A stretch of DNA of 53,511 nucleotides, from the NCBI GenBank assembly GCA_017560085.1, contig JAFYPA010000045.1, positions 1 through 53,511 of the forward strand, given 5' to 3'. The stretch's first letter is position 1; each line of letters starts with the position of its first letter. Positions 33,701 to 42,771 of the stretch are shown piece by piece. Source of the DNA: Clostridia bacterium (GTDB lineage: Bacteria; Bacillota; Clostridia; Oscillospirales; CAG-382). Both the position numbers and the translations under genes were made by a program. The notes beneath the pieces were generated by a model. That model was not told the origin of the DNA, did not search any database, and worked only from the letters and a program-made list of their open reading frames with translations.

Positions 33701-34582
33701 GAAATGGCAGAGGAAATCGGAGAAACCGAGGATGCGGCATACTACAGAGACCTTCACGGAAAGTTCGCAAAGGCGTGGAGAACAAACTTTGTAAAGGAAG
33801 ACGGCGTCACCTGCGTATCCGGCGGTACAAGCGACGCTGACGGAAGCAACTATGTTGCGGGTGAGGGCTCACAGACATCCTACGCATTCGGTCTGTTCTT
33901 TGACCTTTACGAAAACGAGGAAAAGAAGAGAGCCGCTGCCGAAAAGCTTTCCGAAATCATCGAAAAGGACGGCTACATCCAGACAGTAGGCTTCCTCGGA
34001 ATGAACATTATCTATCCCGCACTCGGCTCTAACGGTCAGTTCGATACTGCTATGAGAATGATGGAAAACGAAAGCTATCCTTCACTTCTCAATATGGTAA
34101 ACAACGGCGCGACAACCATCTGGGAAACCTACGGCGGCGGTACAATGTCGAGAAACCACTATGTATTCGGTGCTCCCGCAAGATGGCTCTATACGGATAT
34201 TCTCGGTATTTCCCATCAGTACGAAAGCGGTAACGAGGGCTACAAGCACTTCGAGCTTCGTCCCCACTACGCATCCTACGAGGACACAAGCGTAACCTGG
34301 GCAAAGGGAAGCTACGACTCGATGAACGGTCTTATAAAGTCCGAATGGACACTTTCCGACGACAGAAGCACATTCACATACAAGTGTACAGTTCCCGCAA
34401 ACACAAGCGCAACACTTTCCCTTCCCATCGAAAACGAAAACGCATACATCACGGAGAGCGGAATCGACATAAACGATGCGCAGGGTATCGAGTACATCAA
34501 GACAGAGGACGGCAGAAGATACTACGAAATCACCTCGGGCGTATACGAATTTGTCGTTCACAACGATATTGATGCAAAGTAA
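30719..34582 (+). CDS. Secreted GH78 alpha-L-rhamnosidase with N-terminal dockerin
   Basis: This 1287-residue protein has a signal peptide (to about residue 27) and a carboxypeptidase-regulatory-like beta domain (about 30-118). A type I dockerin follows (about 122-178; LPGDLNGDGSINTKDLAVFM and SLADFDEDGMLGVSDLAYI), then the rhamnosidase. The GH78 catalytic motif DCPTREKNTWTGDAQ (about 807-821) has the D, E and D of the family at the right spacing, and TIWETYGG (about 1133) holds the base Glu. A LamG-like insert (about 305-470) splits the N-terminal rhamnosidase sandwich. It removes terminal L-rhamnose from plant or bacterial glycans outside the cell. Placing a dockerin before the catalytic part, not at the C-terminus, is uncommon. 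ATG 30719 has AAGGAG 8 nt upstream. Confidence 0.9.
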   Translation: MKNIRRITALILCSVFLLCGIGYTAAAPTATFNVEGIFVTSSEAEAESSKPARVTFLEKGGVRYDATVSEDGSLGGYVASLEAGIYDIIIEKPGYLAYKVTGVRVGNRNVQIPELAILPGDLNGDGSINTKDLAVFMRGFSTKPEYAHLRSLADFDEDGMLGVSDLAYIKPNYNKSKENYEWTNVMKLQTDYRYNPLGIDYTEPEFNWVMESTKRGEKQTAYRLGVATTYEKAVDGDFDVWDSGKIETDETHAYYGRSTAADGKEAEALLPKTEYYWTVSSWNADGVEMPSHEVAKFETALFGEFGSENKWIESGERYYKNEGTVEITFRATSEKFGINFFVGEDGSRYMWQFQFKDEGVHINPHYHGANGWEITSSYDSGISVDISSIIPEGAAAIGTPVTFRAYIENGKVVTYVNDQFAFEFAARGTNKYMGKVYAHSSGGETGVIEKVKLTDTDGNVIVDGAAVDTTLAAALFRKQFTLSQDAENVEKARLYATAAGNHIMYINGTRAGDDYMAPGKSKYTEVLYYQTYDVTDKILDGDNTVGAEVGHGWYNAGAVAANFGTNVGLKAKLVITYKDGTEQVIDTDSTWQGTLEGRTTTDKYYIGQYVDGRKIIDGWCENDNTDERWSAVTAMDTFKTNSGYTMSKRLVAENMEPVRNTEIWHPTSVTNPAENTFVYKFDQNIVGTSRITAKAPAGTEITIKYCEFLTGGMISGTEYLSHNGTDKYIFRGDENGETVEFDLVYHGYQFLQIEGLSEPLDFSCVEGLVLTSDMNRSGYLETSNTKLNRYIENVLWSIKGNFVSTLTDCPTREKNTWTGDAQIFAAVASYYTDVYNHYRNFQDMTRHAQFADGAIPELIPNMSGTSADGNNTKTPSGWSDCIIVIPWEMYNQYGDITIIKDNYEAMKKWIDFVLTKKIYEDDNGTVVDKEAPEYIVDKKYVRIDGNYGDHLAHNNNKTGYGYKDQEYRSTEVWRETSYAEVGTAFTAYSCMILAEMAEEIGETEDAAYYRDLHGKFAKAWRTNFVKEDGVTCVSGGTSDADGSNYVAGEGSQTSYAFGLFFDLYENEEKKRAAAEKLSEIIEKDGYIQTVGFLGMNIIYPALGSNGQFDTAMRMMENESYPSLLNMVNNGATTIWETYGGGTMSRNHYVFGAPARWLYTDILGISHQYESGNEGYKHFELRPHYASYEDTSVTWAKGSYDSMNGLIKSEWTLSDDRSTFTYKCTVPANTSATLSLPIENENAYITESGIDINDAQGIEYIKTEDGRRYYEITSGVYEFVVHNDIDAK

Positions 34583-34597
34583 GAAAGGAGCAACAGA

Positions 34598-37500
34598 ATG
34601 AAAAGAATTATAAAATCATCACTCGCACTGCTCCTGACGCTTGTGCTTGCTCTTCCCGTGCTTACCTTCTCGGTAAGTGCGGCGGGACAGGTTTATACCG
34701 TAGGCGGTGTGAATTACGCATTCCTCGGAGCGGGCGAAACCGTCACAGCCGATATTGACGGCGACGGCACGGGCGAAACCTATAACACATATTCCACACT
34801 TGCCTACGCAATGTCCGCTGTCGGAGTAAGTGAGGGCGGTGTGGTAGCAATTGTCGGCACATTCAGAGACCCCACCACAAACGGTGACAATACCTTCGCG
34901 GATTCTGCATCAAGAAAAGCGGTAACAATCAGGGGTATCGGAAGCGATGCTGTGTTGAAATTCGACCATACTCTTGAATTCAAGGCTCCCGTTACAATGG
35001 AAAGCTTTACACTTCATTGCAGAAAGAGCGATGAGTCGGGCGACAACACCAAGTATGTTTTCGGTGGCGGTAACACCGTATTCGGAAAGGGCATGAAGAA
35101 GCTCGGCGGTATTTACTACGGTAACACCAACGGAACGAGTGCTTCCTCTGTTGTAACCACCTTTGATTCTGCGGACTTCAATGTAGGTCAGATTATTATG
35201 TCGGGAGGTTACTCCGCTGTCGGAAGTGCTTCCGCACACGGTAATTATGAGTTTGTTTTCAACAACTATAAATGTACAACAAGCATCAGCCTCGGTTTTA
35301 ACAACAAGTCCAACACAATTTACGGTAACGTAAACTGCTATATCAACGGCGGTACCTTCAACTCGAAGAATATTCTTCTTCACAATGCGAACAACGCTTC
35401 CGCAAGCGTGGTTACAGGTAAGGTTTCCGTAATCTTCAATAACGGAATGGCAAACGGCTTTACCGTTTCGGATGATATTGACTTTGTAATAAAGTCGGGT
35501 GTCAACGGTACGGCTTCCATAAAGACACCCGCTACAAAGGATACCGCTCCCGTATTCAAGTTTGTGCCTGCGGAAGGATATGTTCCCGCAGTGGGCGGTA
35601 CGGCTATACTTGCGAACTCCGACGGAGAGTATCTCCTCTCTCCCTCCGTTTCCGACACAAAGCAGACCTTCGAGGTAGCATATGTTGCAACAAGCGGTGA
35701 CGATGCTTCGCCTATGTTCTACTCCGTTGACGGTGTAAAGACGGGCTTTGTCAAGGCAAACGGCGGTGTGGCTTCCTATGACGGAATGTCCGTTGTGGCA
35801 TTTGACACGGTAAAATCCGCACTTACGGCAAACACAAGCAAGGAGGATATTACTCTCGTTGTTATCGGAAGCTCCTCAAAGGAGGGTCTCAGCTATGCGG
35901 GTAAATATCCCGGCGGACTTCTCACAATCAAGGGCGCAGACGAAAATGCGGTATTTAATATCGCAAACGGGGCGCATCCCTGGGGAAGCGTTCTTTTCGA
36001 GGATATCAATCTTAACTGTGAAGGCGAATTTTCCGCAGACGGCTGTCACGTTATTTTCGGAGAGGGCGTAACGGGTAATATGCCCACAAGACTCTGGGGC
36101 GGCGGCTCGGGCTCACCTCACGGCGGAAGCCTTGAAATTCACAGCGGTACGTGGACAAAAATAACCGTCGGAAGCGATGCCGTTACAAGCAATACAAGTG
36201 AAAAAACACAGTGTCACAATCTTACGATTTACGGCGGTGATTTCACAAACGCAGAAATAGATTTCGGCTCTACAAAGTCCACGACAGTCCCCAAGAATAT
36301 GATATTCACGGTATACGGCGGTGAATTTGCGGAAAATCAGGAGATTAAGACATCCAACATCACATCCGTGGGCGGTATGTCAGCCATCATCTACAACAAC
36401 GGTATGGCGGACAAGACAAGCTTCGTTCTCGGTGATAAGTTTACTTATGTTATAAAGTCCGCAGAAAACGGTGCTGTTACATACGACGGTACAAGGTTCG
36501 TAATCAAGCCCAATGACGGCTATGCGGCAAAGCTTAATGGCAAGCTCTGCAGTGCTAACAGCTTTAATGTAAACGCAGACACAACAGAATATGTTGTTGA
36601 CTACATCAAGGCTACGGGCACCGCAAAGGTATACGAGGCGGACGGCGAAAAGTTCGCATATGTTAAAACAGGCGGCGGTCTTGTAGCCATAGACGAAAAT
36701 GAAAAGGCATACTACGCCTACTCCGACATAAAGGAAGCCGTTGCGGCGGCTGTCGGCGGTACGGTTTACATCGTAGGCGAATACAGCGGTGCGCTCTCAA
36801 GCTACTGGAGCGGTGAAAAGTACACTACTGTGATTTCCTCCTACGACGAAAGCTCTGTGCTTACTCTTACGGGTCTTTATATGTGGACTCCCCTTGTGTT
36901 TGAAAACATAAAGATTTCCGGTAGCAGCGGTGTATTCAACGCAGACTCCAGAAAAATAGAATTCGGCGAGGGCGTTGAGGTTGTCGGAAACGGACTTCAG
37001 CTCTACGGCAGTACGGGTGCTGCAGCAAGAAGCACCGATATCACCATAAAGAGCGGTAAGTTCTCCAAGGTTGTCGGCGGTAATGTCGGCTCGACAAGCG
37101 GACTTTCCATTACTCTCAATATCGAGGGCGGTGATTTTACAGGTGCATCCGTAAACCTCGGTAACGAAAGTGCAAATACACTTAACGGCAACGCACTTCT
37201 CACAATTTCGGGCGGTACATTTGCAAACGGTCAGGAAATCAGATACTCCAATCTCACAACAACGGGCGGTGCCGTTGCGGTTATCACAAACGACATCGAC
37301 AAGACATACAATCTTACCTTCGCGGATACCTTTGATGCGGTTGTAAAGCTCCGAGAGGGCGGTACTTATAAGATTGTTTCCTACGGCTCGGCTTCCGAAA
37401 AGCCCACATTTGAGTTTATTCCCGATAATCCTCTCTATGCTCCCATCGTTGACGGCACAATGGTTTCCGCAAATACTGCGGGTAAGTATGTTTACACTCC

Positions 37501-40500
37501 CGAGGCATCAGCCAATGCAAGCATATTCGAGGTAACATGGGATGTTGACAGAACTCCGAGAGCATATGTTATAGACGATGTTCTCACGGCATTCCTCAGC
37601 TCCGAGGGTACAATCACAATAGACGGCAACGAATACTACACCTTCGATACACTTACAAGGGCTGTTGCGGCTCTCGGTAAGGAGGAGGGTAAGGTTATCA
37701 TCGCATCCGATATAGAAAACACGGGCGGTGATAACGGCGCATTTGTTGATACCGCAGACAGAAAGGCAATAACAATCGAGGGTCTTACCGGCGACGAGGT
37801 GCTCTCTCTTGACGGTACATTCGGCTTCAAGGGTGATGTTACACTTGATAAGTTCACTCTCTTCTTCCCGAAGTCCCTCTGGGCAAAGTATGTTCACGGC
37901 TACGAAAATATCGTATTCGGCAAGGACTTTAAGATTGATACCGCAAACGGTGCGCAGTCGTTCTTTGTTCCCGCACAGAGAAAGAACGAAATTGCAAACG
38001 ACATCAATGTTTCAGCATTTGGCGGTACATTCTCAAAGTTCAATGTGGTTGGTACTTATATTGCAGTCCCCGCGGACAAGAGCGTAAACGTCACAATTGA
38101 CGGTGCGACGGTAAGCTCACTTAACTTCGGATATGGCGAGGTTACCTCGGGCTTCAGCAAGGTTGAAGGTGCGGTAAATCTTGTAATCTCGAGCGATACG
38201 GTAAGCTCGAAGGCGATTTCCATGGAGGATAAGTCTGTATCCTATATGACAGCGGACGGTACTTATACGGTTGTATTCAACAAGGGCATAAGCTACACAA
38301 TCGACTCCAAGACAGATGCGATTCTCGACTATATCGTATATTCGGGCGTTGGCGGTAAGGCAACGGTTCTTACAAGCGGTACAAAGACATCCGCTCCCAC
38401 ATTCCTTCTCACACCCGACGAGGGCTATACACCCAAGATAGGCGGAAGATTCGTTGAGGAAACAAGCGAAGGATATCTCTACACTCCCGAATTTACGGGC
38501 AACAAGACAACAGTCAATATCGAATGGATTTCCGCAGAGGATATGCAGCCCGTTGTTTATGAAATCGACGGTGAAAGAGTGACTATTGTCAGAAGCGGCG
38601 GTGGTGTGGTTTACTACGAAAACGACGCAAGATTCGCCTTTGCGGATATCAACTCCGCAATCTCCGCACTCGGTACGGACGGCGGATATATCATGGTTTA
38701 CGGAAATGTTCAGTATGTTGATGGCGCAGGACTTTCCGCTAACATTTTTGCGGATGTTTCAGGCAGAAGCAAGGTTACAATCAAGGGTATTGACGGAACA
38801 AGCCCCAAGATAACCTACTACCAGAACGCAACTCTCGCAGGTGCACTTGAGGTGGATAACCTTACAATGCACAGACTTGCGGACACTCTCTACGATACGG
38901 GCTTTGTTACAAAGGGCTTCCGGCTTACACTCGGCAAGAATCTTGTAACAACCACAGACTTCACACAGAATCTTACAATCCACGGTGTTTCGGGTAATAA
39001 CCTTACACTTACAACACCCCAGATTATCACAATCAAGGGCGGTACAATAACAAGAGTTCTTCCCGGTACGACATGGGCGGCATCAACACTTAACGGTGAC
39101 TCAATAATCAACATTGAGGGCGGTGTTATCGAAATGATTTTCGGTGGCTCTCACGGCGGTCAGAGTAATAAGAGTATTCTTAACGGTGATGTCGAAATAA
39201 ACATTTCAGGCGGTAATATCGGCTCTGTTTATACGGGCGGTAACTCCAAGTCCGTGCTCAACGGTAACGTAACCGTGAATATCACGGGCGGTAAGTTCAA
39301 TTCCTCCAACATCCGTCACGGTAATGCAACGGATATCGAGGATAACATTCTGAACGGCAACAGTGCATACATCATTTCGGGCGGTGATTTTGCGGATGCA
39401 AAGCTCGGTGACGGCACATCAAGAGGCGTTGTCGGTGAGGAAATCTTCATTATTAACAATACTCTCACAGGCTTCACCGTTTCTCCCTCCGACAAGGGTA
39501 CGGTAATCTACTATGACCCCGACGGAACGGTAAGACCCGCATACGATGAGGACGGCACATTCCTCGGCTACGAAATCCTTTGCGATATCGCAGGCGTTGA
39601 CATAGTTATAGACGGCAGGAAGGCAGAAAAGACAGCGGACAACATCTATGAAATTGCCCGTGGCGAGCATACGGTTCTCTTCTCCACCCTGTGGGATGTT
39701 GAATTCAACCTCAACGGTGCCGAAGGCACAACACCCGAAACGATTTACGACTACAACGACAACGTAATCACCCTCACAGCACCCGATGCGACAAAGAAGA
39801 ATCACTACTTCAACGGCTGGAGCACGGACGAATTCGCAGAGGCAGGCTCATACGAGTACAAGCTTCCCAACGAATCCTCAAAGCTCTACGCAATCTGGAC
39901 TGAAATCAAGCCCGAGATTACAGAGCACTCCAACATTGAAAGCTCCGATGCTTCGGTAATCTTCATAGCATCCGTTGCAGAGGAGGAATACGAAACACAT
40001 CCTTCCGTTGTATCCTGCGTTGAGGGTGCGGAAAACGATGCGGTAATTATGGGCGACTTCTCCGTTGCATATGCCTTCACACTCAGAGCATACGACGATA
40101 ACGGCGAGGAAATAACAGAATTCGCAAACGGTATAAACATAAGAATTCCCAAGTACGTTCTCCCCGAAAGACAGGCGGGCGAATTCTACAGAATTTACCG
40201 CAAGCACGCAAGCGACACGGCACTTCTGTCCGATGAGGCAGAATCTGTACGCTACACCGAGGATGAGGATTATCTCTACATAACCGTATACGAATCCTCC
40301 GACTACACGGTAATACTTGCAGAGGCACTTTACGGAGAATATCTCTACAGCGGAGAATATTCCAACGGCAATTACATACTCACCCTTTACTTCAAGGGCG
40401 CAGAGGCAAGCTTCGGTACATTCGGTCTTGAGTATGACACCGAAAAGCTCACACTTGACGGCTTTACCTTCTCGGAAAATGTACTTGAGGCAGGAAGCAC

Positions 40501-41305
40501 ATCCGTAGCGGACGGTGGCTTCGGTACATATTACAACGCAGACGGAATCTATGTGAATACGTGGATTGCATCCGACTATGTTTCCATCGAAGCACAGGAC
40601 GAATATGTTGAAATAGGTAAGTTCACCTTTGTGGCAGACGCAGGCTTTGTGGCTTCGGACGATACCTTCTCCGAGGCAGACCTTGCCGAAACGGGAATCG
40701 TTCTTGATGACGGCACACTTGAAACCGTTTATTCGGACGGATATTACCTCTACGCACCCTGCGTGCCCTCAACCGATGTTTACTGCCAGCCCGTAATCGC
40801 AGGCTTTGAGCTTGGTAAGGTTAAGTATTCGGTAAATGTTTCCTATGCACTCGAAAGAGAATACGGCAACGAGTTCATCGCGGGCAATGCGGCATCCGTA
40901 GTTATTTCCGATGCGAGCGGTGCGGTTTACTCCGTAACGGAAGCGGATATGGAAGCGTCCGCAAACGAAAAGGGCAAGACGGTAATCACCCTTGACACAG
41001 AGCTTTCCGACGGTACATATAAGGCTGTCTTTACAAAGAACGGCTATGTAAGGACAGAAACCAAGTTCACCGTAGAGGGCGGTGCATACGACAGCGAAGC
41101 AATCGTACCCGTATGCGGTGACATCAAGGCATCCTATGAAGATTCCTTCGGTAACGGAGAAATCGATGTTGACGACTTCGTAAGAGTTCTAAGAGGCTTC
41201 AGCAACGATGCCACCGAAGAGCTTCGTGCAGTGGTTGACCTTAACGAGGACGGACATATCAGCGTTACAGACCTTGCAATAATCAAAAAATCATTCGGCA
41301 AATAA
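34598..41305 (+). CDS. Giant secreted five-module protein with cohesin-like domain and dockerin
   Basis: This 2235-residue protein starts with a signal peptide (about 1-29). Five related modules of about 310-370 residues begin near residues 32, 373, 676, 988 and 1318. Each opens with YxxDGxxxxFVxxxGG and carries TIKG or NGGTF-type beta-helix turns (VYGGEF, NISGGNIGSV, NITGGKFNS). Then come an InlB-like repeat (about 1699-1765), a sandwich region, and a cohesin-like domain (about 1912-2055, GNYILTLYFKGAEASFGTFG). A Cna-like/regulatory domain and a type I dockerin (about 2172-2235, GNGEIDVDDFV and DLNEDGHISVTDLAII) follow. No catalytic motif is seen. It starts 15 bp after the rhamnosidase stop with AAAGGAG, so both share an operon. 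It may be an adhesin or a scaffold. Confidence 0.85.
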   Translation: MKRIIKSSLALLLTLVLALPVLTFSVSAAGQVYTVGGVNYAFLGAGETVTADIDGDGTGETYNTYSTLAYAMSAVGVSEGGVVAIVGTFRDPTTNGDNTFADSASRKAVTIRGIGSDAVLKFDHTLEFKAPVTMESFTLHCRKSDESGDNTKYVFGGGNTVFGKGMKKLGGIYYGNTNGTSASSVVTTFDSADFNVGQIIMSGGYSAVGSASAHGNYEFVFNNYKCTTSISLGFNNKSNTIYGNVNCYINGGTFNSKNILLHNANNASASVVTGKVSVIFNNGMANGFTVSDDIDFVIKSGVNGTASIKTPATKDTAPVFKFVPAEGYVPAVGGTAILANSDGEYLLSPSVSDTKQTFEVAYVATSGDDASPMFYSVDGVKTGFVKANGGVASYDGMSVVAFDTVKSALTANTSKEDITLVVIGSSSKEGLSYAGKYPGGLLTIKGADENAVFNIANGAHPWGSVLFEDINLNCEGEFSADGCHVIFGEGVTGNMPTRLWGGGSGSPHGGSLEIHSGTWTKITVGSDAVTSNTSEKTQCHNLTIYGGDFTNAEIDFGSTKSTTVPKNMIFTVYGGEFAENQEIKTSNITSVGGMSAIIYNNGMADKTSFVLGDKFTYVIKSAENGAVTYDGTRFVIKPNDGYAAKLNGKLCSANSFNVNADTTEYVVDYIKATGTAKVYEADGEKFAYVKTGGGLVAIDENEKAYYAYSDIKEAVAAAVGGTVYIVGEYSGALSSYWSGEKYTTVISSYDESSVLTLTGLYMWTPLVFENIKISGSSGVFNADSRKIEFGEGVEVVGNGLQLYGSTGAAARSTDITIKSGKFSKVVGGNVGSTSGLSITLNIEGGDFTGASVNLGNESANTLNGNALLTISGGTFANGQEIRYSNLTTTGGAVAVITNDIDKTYNLTFADTFDAVVKLREGGTYKIVSYGSASEKPTFEFIPDNPLYAPIVDGTMVSANTAGKYVYTPEASANASIFEVTWDVDRTPRAYVIDDVLTAFLSSEGTITIDGNEYYTFDTLTRAVAALGKEEGKVIIASDIENTGGDNGAFVDTADRKAITIEGLTGDEVLSLDGTFGFKGDVTLDKFTLFFPKSLWAKYVHGYENIVFGKDFKIDTANGAQSFFVPAQRKNEIANDINVSAFGGTFSKFNVVGTYIAVPADKSVNVTIDGATVSSLNFGYGEVTSGFSKVEGAVNLVISSDTVSSKAISMEDKSVSYMTADGTYTVVFNKGISYTIDSKTDAILDYIVYSGVGGKATVLTSGTKTSAPTFLLTPDEGYTPKIGGRFVEETSEGYLYTPEFTGNKTTVNIEWISAEDMQPVVYEIDGERVTIVRSGGGVVYYENDARFAFADINSAISALGTDGGYIMVYGNVQYVDGAGLSANIFADVSGRSKVTIKGIDGTSPKITYYQNATLAGALEVDNLTMHRLADTLYDTGFVTKGFRLTLGKNLVTTTDFTQNLTIHGVSGNNLTLTTPQIITIKGGTITRVLPGTTWAASTLNGDSIINIEGGVIEMIFGGSHGGQSNKSILNGDVEINISGGNIGSVYTGGNSKSVLNGNVTVNITGGKFNSSNIRHGNATDIEDNILNGNSAYIISGGDFADAKLGDGTSRGVVGEEIFIINNTLTGFTVSPSDKGTVIYYDPDGTVRPAYDEDGTFLGYEILCDIAGVDIVIDGRKAEKTADNIYEIARGEHTVLFSTLWDVEFNLNGAEGTTPETIYDYNDNVITLTAPDATKKNHYFNGWSTDEFAEAGSYEYKLPNESSKLYAIWTEIKPEITEHSNIESSDASVIFIASVAEEEYETHPSVVSCVEGAENDAVIMGDFSVAYAFTLRAYDDNGEEITEFANGINIRIPKYVLPERQAGEFYRIYRKHASDTALLSDEAESVRYTEDEDYLYITVYESSDYTVILAEALYGEYLYSGEYSNGNYILTLYFKGAEASFGTFGLEYDTEKLTLDGFTFSENVLEAGSTSVADGGFGTYYNADGIYVNTWIASDYVSIEAQDEYVEIGKFTFVADAGFVASDDTFSEADLAETGIVLDDGTLETVYSDGYYLYAPCVPSTDVYCQPVIAGFELGKVKYSVNVSYALEREYGNEFIAGNAASVVISDASGAVYSVTEADMEASANEKGKTVITLDTELSDGTYKAVFTKNGYVRTETKFTVEGGAYDSEAIVPVCGDIKASYEDSFGNGEIDVDDFVRVLRGFSNDATEELRAVVDLNEDGHISVTDLAIIKKSFGK

Positions 41306-41319
41306 AATCATATAAGCGA

Positions 41320-41391
41320 GGGAGAGCAGATGCTCTCCCTTGTGCTTTGAGTATAAAAATACCCCGACGGAAATTTCGTCGGGGTGTCGTT
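41320..41391. terminator. Two hairpins between the giant protein and the GH39 cluster
   Basis: GGGAGAGCA/TGCTCTCCC (41320-41339) follows the giant gene. ACCCCGACG (41361-41369)/CGTCGGGGT (41377-41385) has T-rich sequence on both strands and ends the minus-strand GH39 unit. Confidence 0.75.
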
Positions 41392-41402
41392 TTTATGTCG
41401 GA

Positions 41403-42749
41403 TTAAAGCTTCTCAATCTTAACAAGCACCGATGTGAACAACGGCATATCAAAATACATAGAGAGCTTATCGGATGTATAGGCTTCCTCTCTGAAAAGCT
41501 CGAGGTCGTGGTTTTCGTCAAGCACATAGCAGGATACCTTGACGGGCGCATTGCTGTTCTCGATGTCAAGCTTCAGAGTCTTTGCGGGTGTTTCGTCATC
41601 GTCGTTGAAGTGCGTGAGCATTACCGCATAATTCTCGCCGTCTGTTGCCGCACAGCTGTAAATGTCGTCCTTTACATATTCCGTGGGAATATGTGTACCG
41701 AGCTGTGCGAGTGCATTGAACATTGCGAAGGGATAGTAGCCCTTGAGACATTCGAAGGTTTCGTGTGCGAACAGACCGTTGTAAACAGAGGGTCTTGCAT
41801 CGTAGTACATAAGCATATCAATCGGCTCGTGCTGACCTGCACACATAATACCTGCGATGAAGGATGAGCCCTTGAGGTTTCTCATTGTTTTTGAGGAGTA
41901 GTTGTACTGATCTCCTACCCAGCCTCTTATGTAGTTCCACTCGTTAAGGATTGTGGTAACGCCGGTGAGTCCTCTTCTGTCGAGCTGCTGTCTGCCTTCT
42001 CTGTAGGTGGCGATTATATCCTCGATTCTGCATCCGTACCAGTGGAAGGAGTAAAAGTCCATATAAGCCTTTCCTTCCGCAACGCTGTCGAGAAGTCTTG
42101 TCTTTAAATCCTTGTCGCCGTGAGGCCAGGGATTACAGAATGCGGGACCGCCGATTTTGAGATTCGGGAAGGTCTTCTTGAGATAGTGGGAAACAACACC
42201 GTAGAATTCGAGGAATTCATCGTCCGTACCCTGCCAGCAGGGGTTTGAGCCGTCGTGATTTCTGCATTCGGGCTCGTTCCAGATTTCCCAGTATTCTATA
42301 CCATAATGGAAGCCGTTTGCCCAGCCCTCGTTGTAGTGACGGATGATATGCTCGCAGATTCTTGCCCATTTTGCAAAGTCCTTAGGGACTCTTGTGCCGT
42401 ACTTGTAGTCGTGCTCGATGGATGCACCGAGTCTGTAGAATACCTTTGTACCTGCATCATAAATTGTCTTTACATATTTGTCCGTAGGCTCGAAGATGTA
42501 GCTTGCGGGATCGTTCTCGTCCGCATCGAAATTCTTAAAAATTCTGTGCACATCAACGGTATGCTCTCCGCCGTAGCCCGTGAAGAATGCCGCATCGTGG
42601 TTTCTTGCATAGGGAATGTTTAGTGCCTTGTATGTATCAAAGTTGTTGTATGACTTTCTTACACCGCCCTGCATAGGACCGTTGTTAATCGCGTTCATAG
42701 GCTTTATCGCGGAGCCTCTTTCGGCGAGATTGATTCTGAGTTCTGTCAT
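41403..42749 (-). CDS. GH39-like glycoside hydrolase, paralogue 1 (last of the unit)
   Basis: This 448-residue TIM-barrel enzyme of clan GH-A has the acid/base in WEIWNEPE (E159) and the nucleophile in TILNEWNY (E270). NPC and GPAFCNP loops lie between them. The closest family by motif is GH39 (beta-xylosidase and alpha-L-iduronidase type), although the exact sugar is not evident. There is no signal peptide, so it acts inside the cell. ATG 42749 has AAAGGAG before it; the frame runs upstream to 42821 into the previous gene. It is downstream of two paralogues on the same strand, with a 22-bp gap to the nearest. Confidence 0.85.
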   Translation of the reverse strand: MTELRINLAERGSAIKPMNAINNGPMQGGVRKSYNNFDTYKALNIPYARNHDAAFFTGYGGEHTVDVHRIFKNFDADENDPASYIFEPTDKYVKTIYDAGTKVFYRLGASIEHDYKYGTRVPKDFAKWARICEHIIRHYNEGWANGFHYGIEYWEIWNEPECRNHDGSNPCWQGTDDEFLEFYGVVSHYLKKTFPNLKIGGPAFCNPWPHGDKDLKTRLLDSVAEGKAYMDFYSFHWYGCRIEDIIATYREGRQQLDRRGLTGVTTILNEWNYIRGWVGDQYNYSSKTMRNLKGSSFIAGIMCAGQHEPIDMLMYYDARPSVYNGLFAHETFECLKGYYPFAMFNALAQLGTHIPTEYVKDDIYSCAATDGENYAVMLTHFNDDDETPAKTLKLDIENSNAPVKVSCYVLDENHDLELFREEAYTSDKLSMYFDMPLFTSVLVKIEKL

Positions 42750-42771
42750 TGTAATTTCTCCTTTGGCGGAC

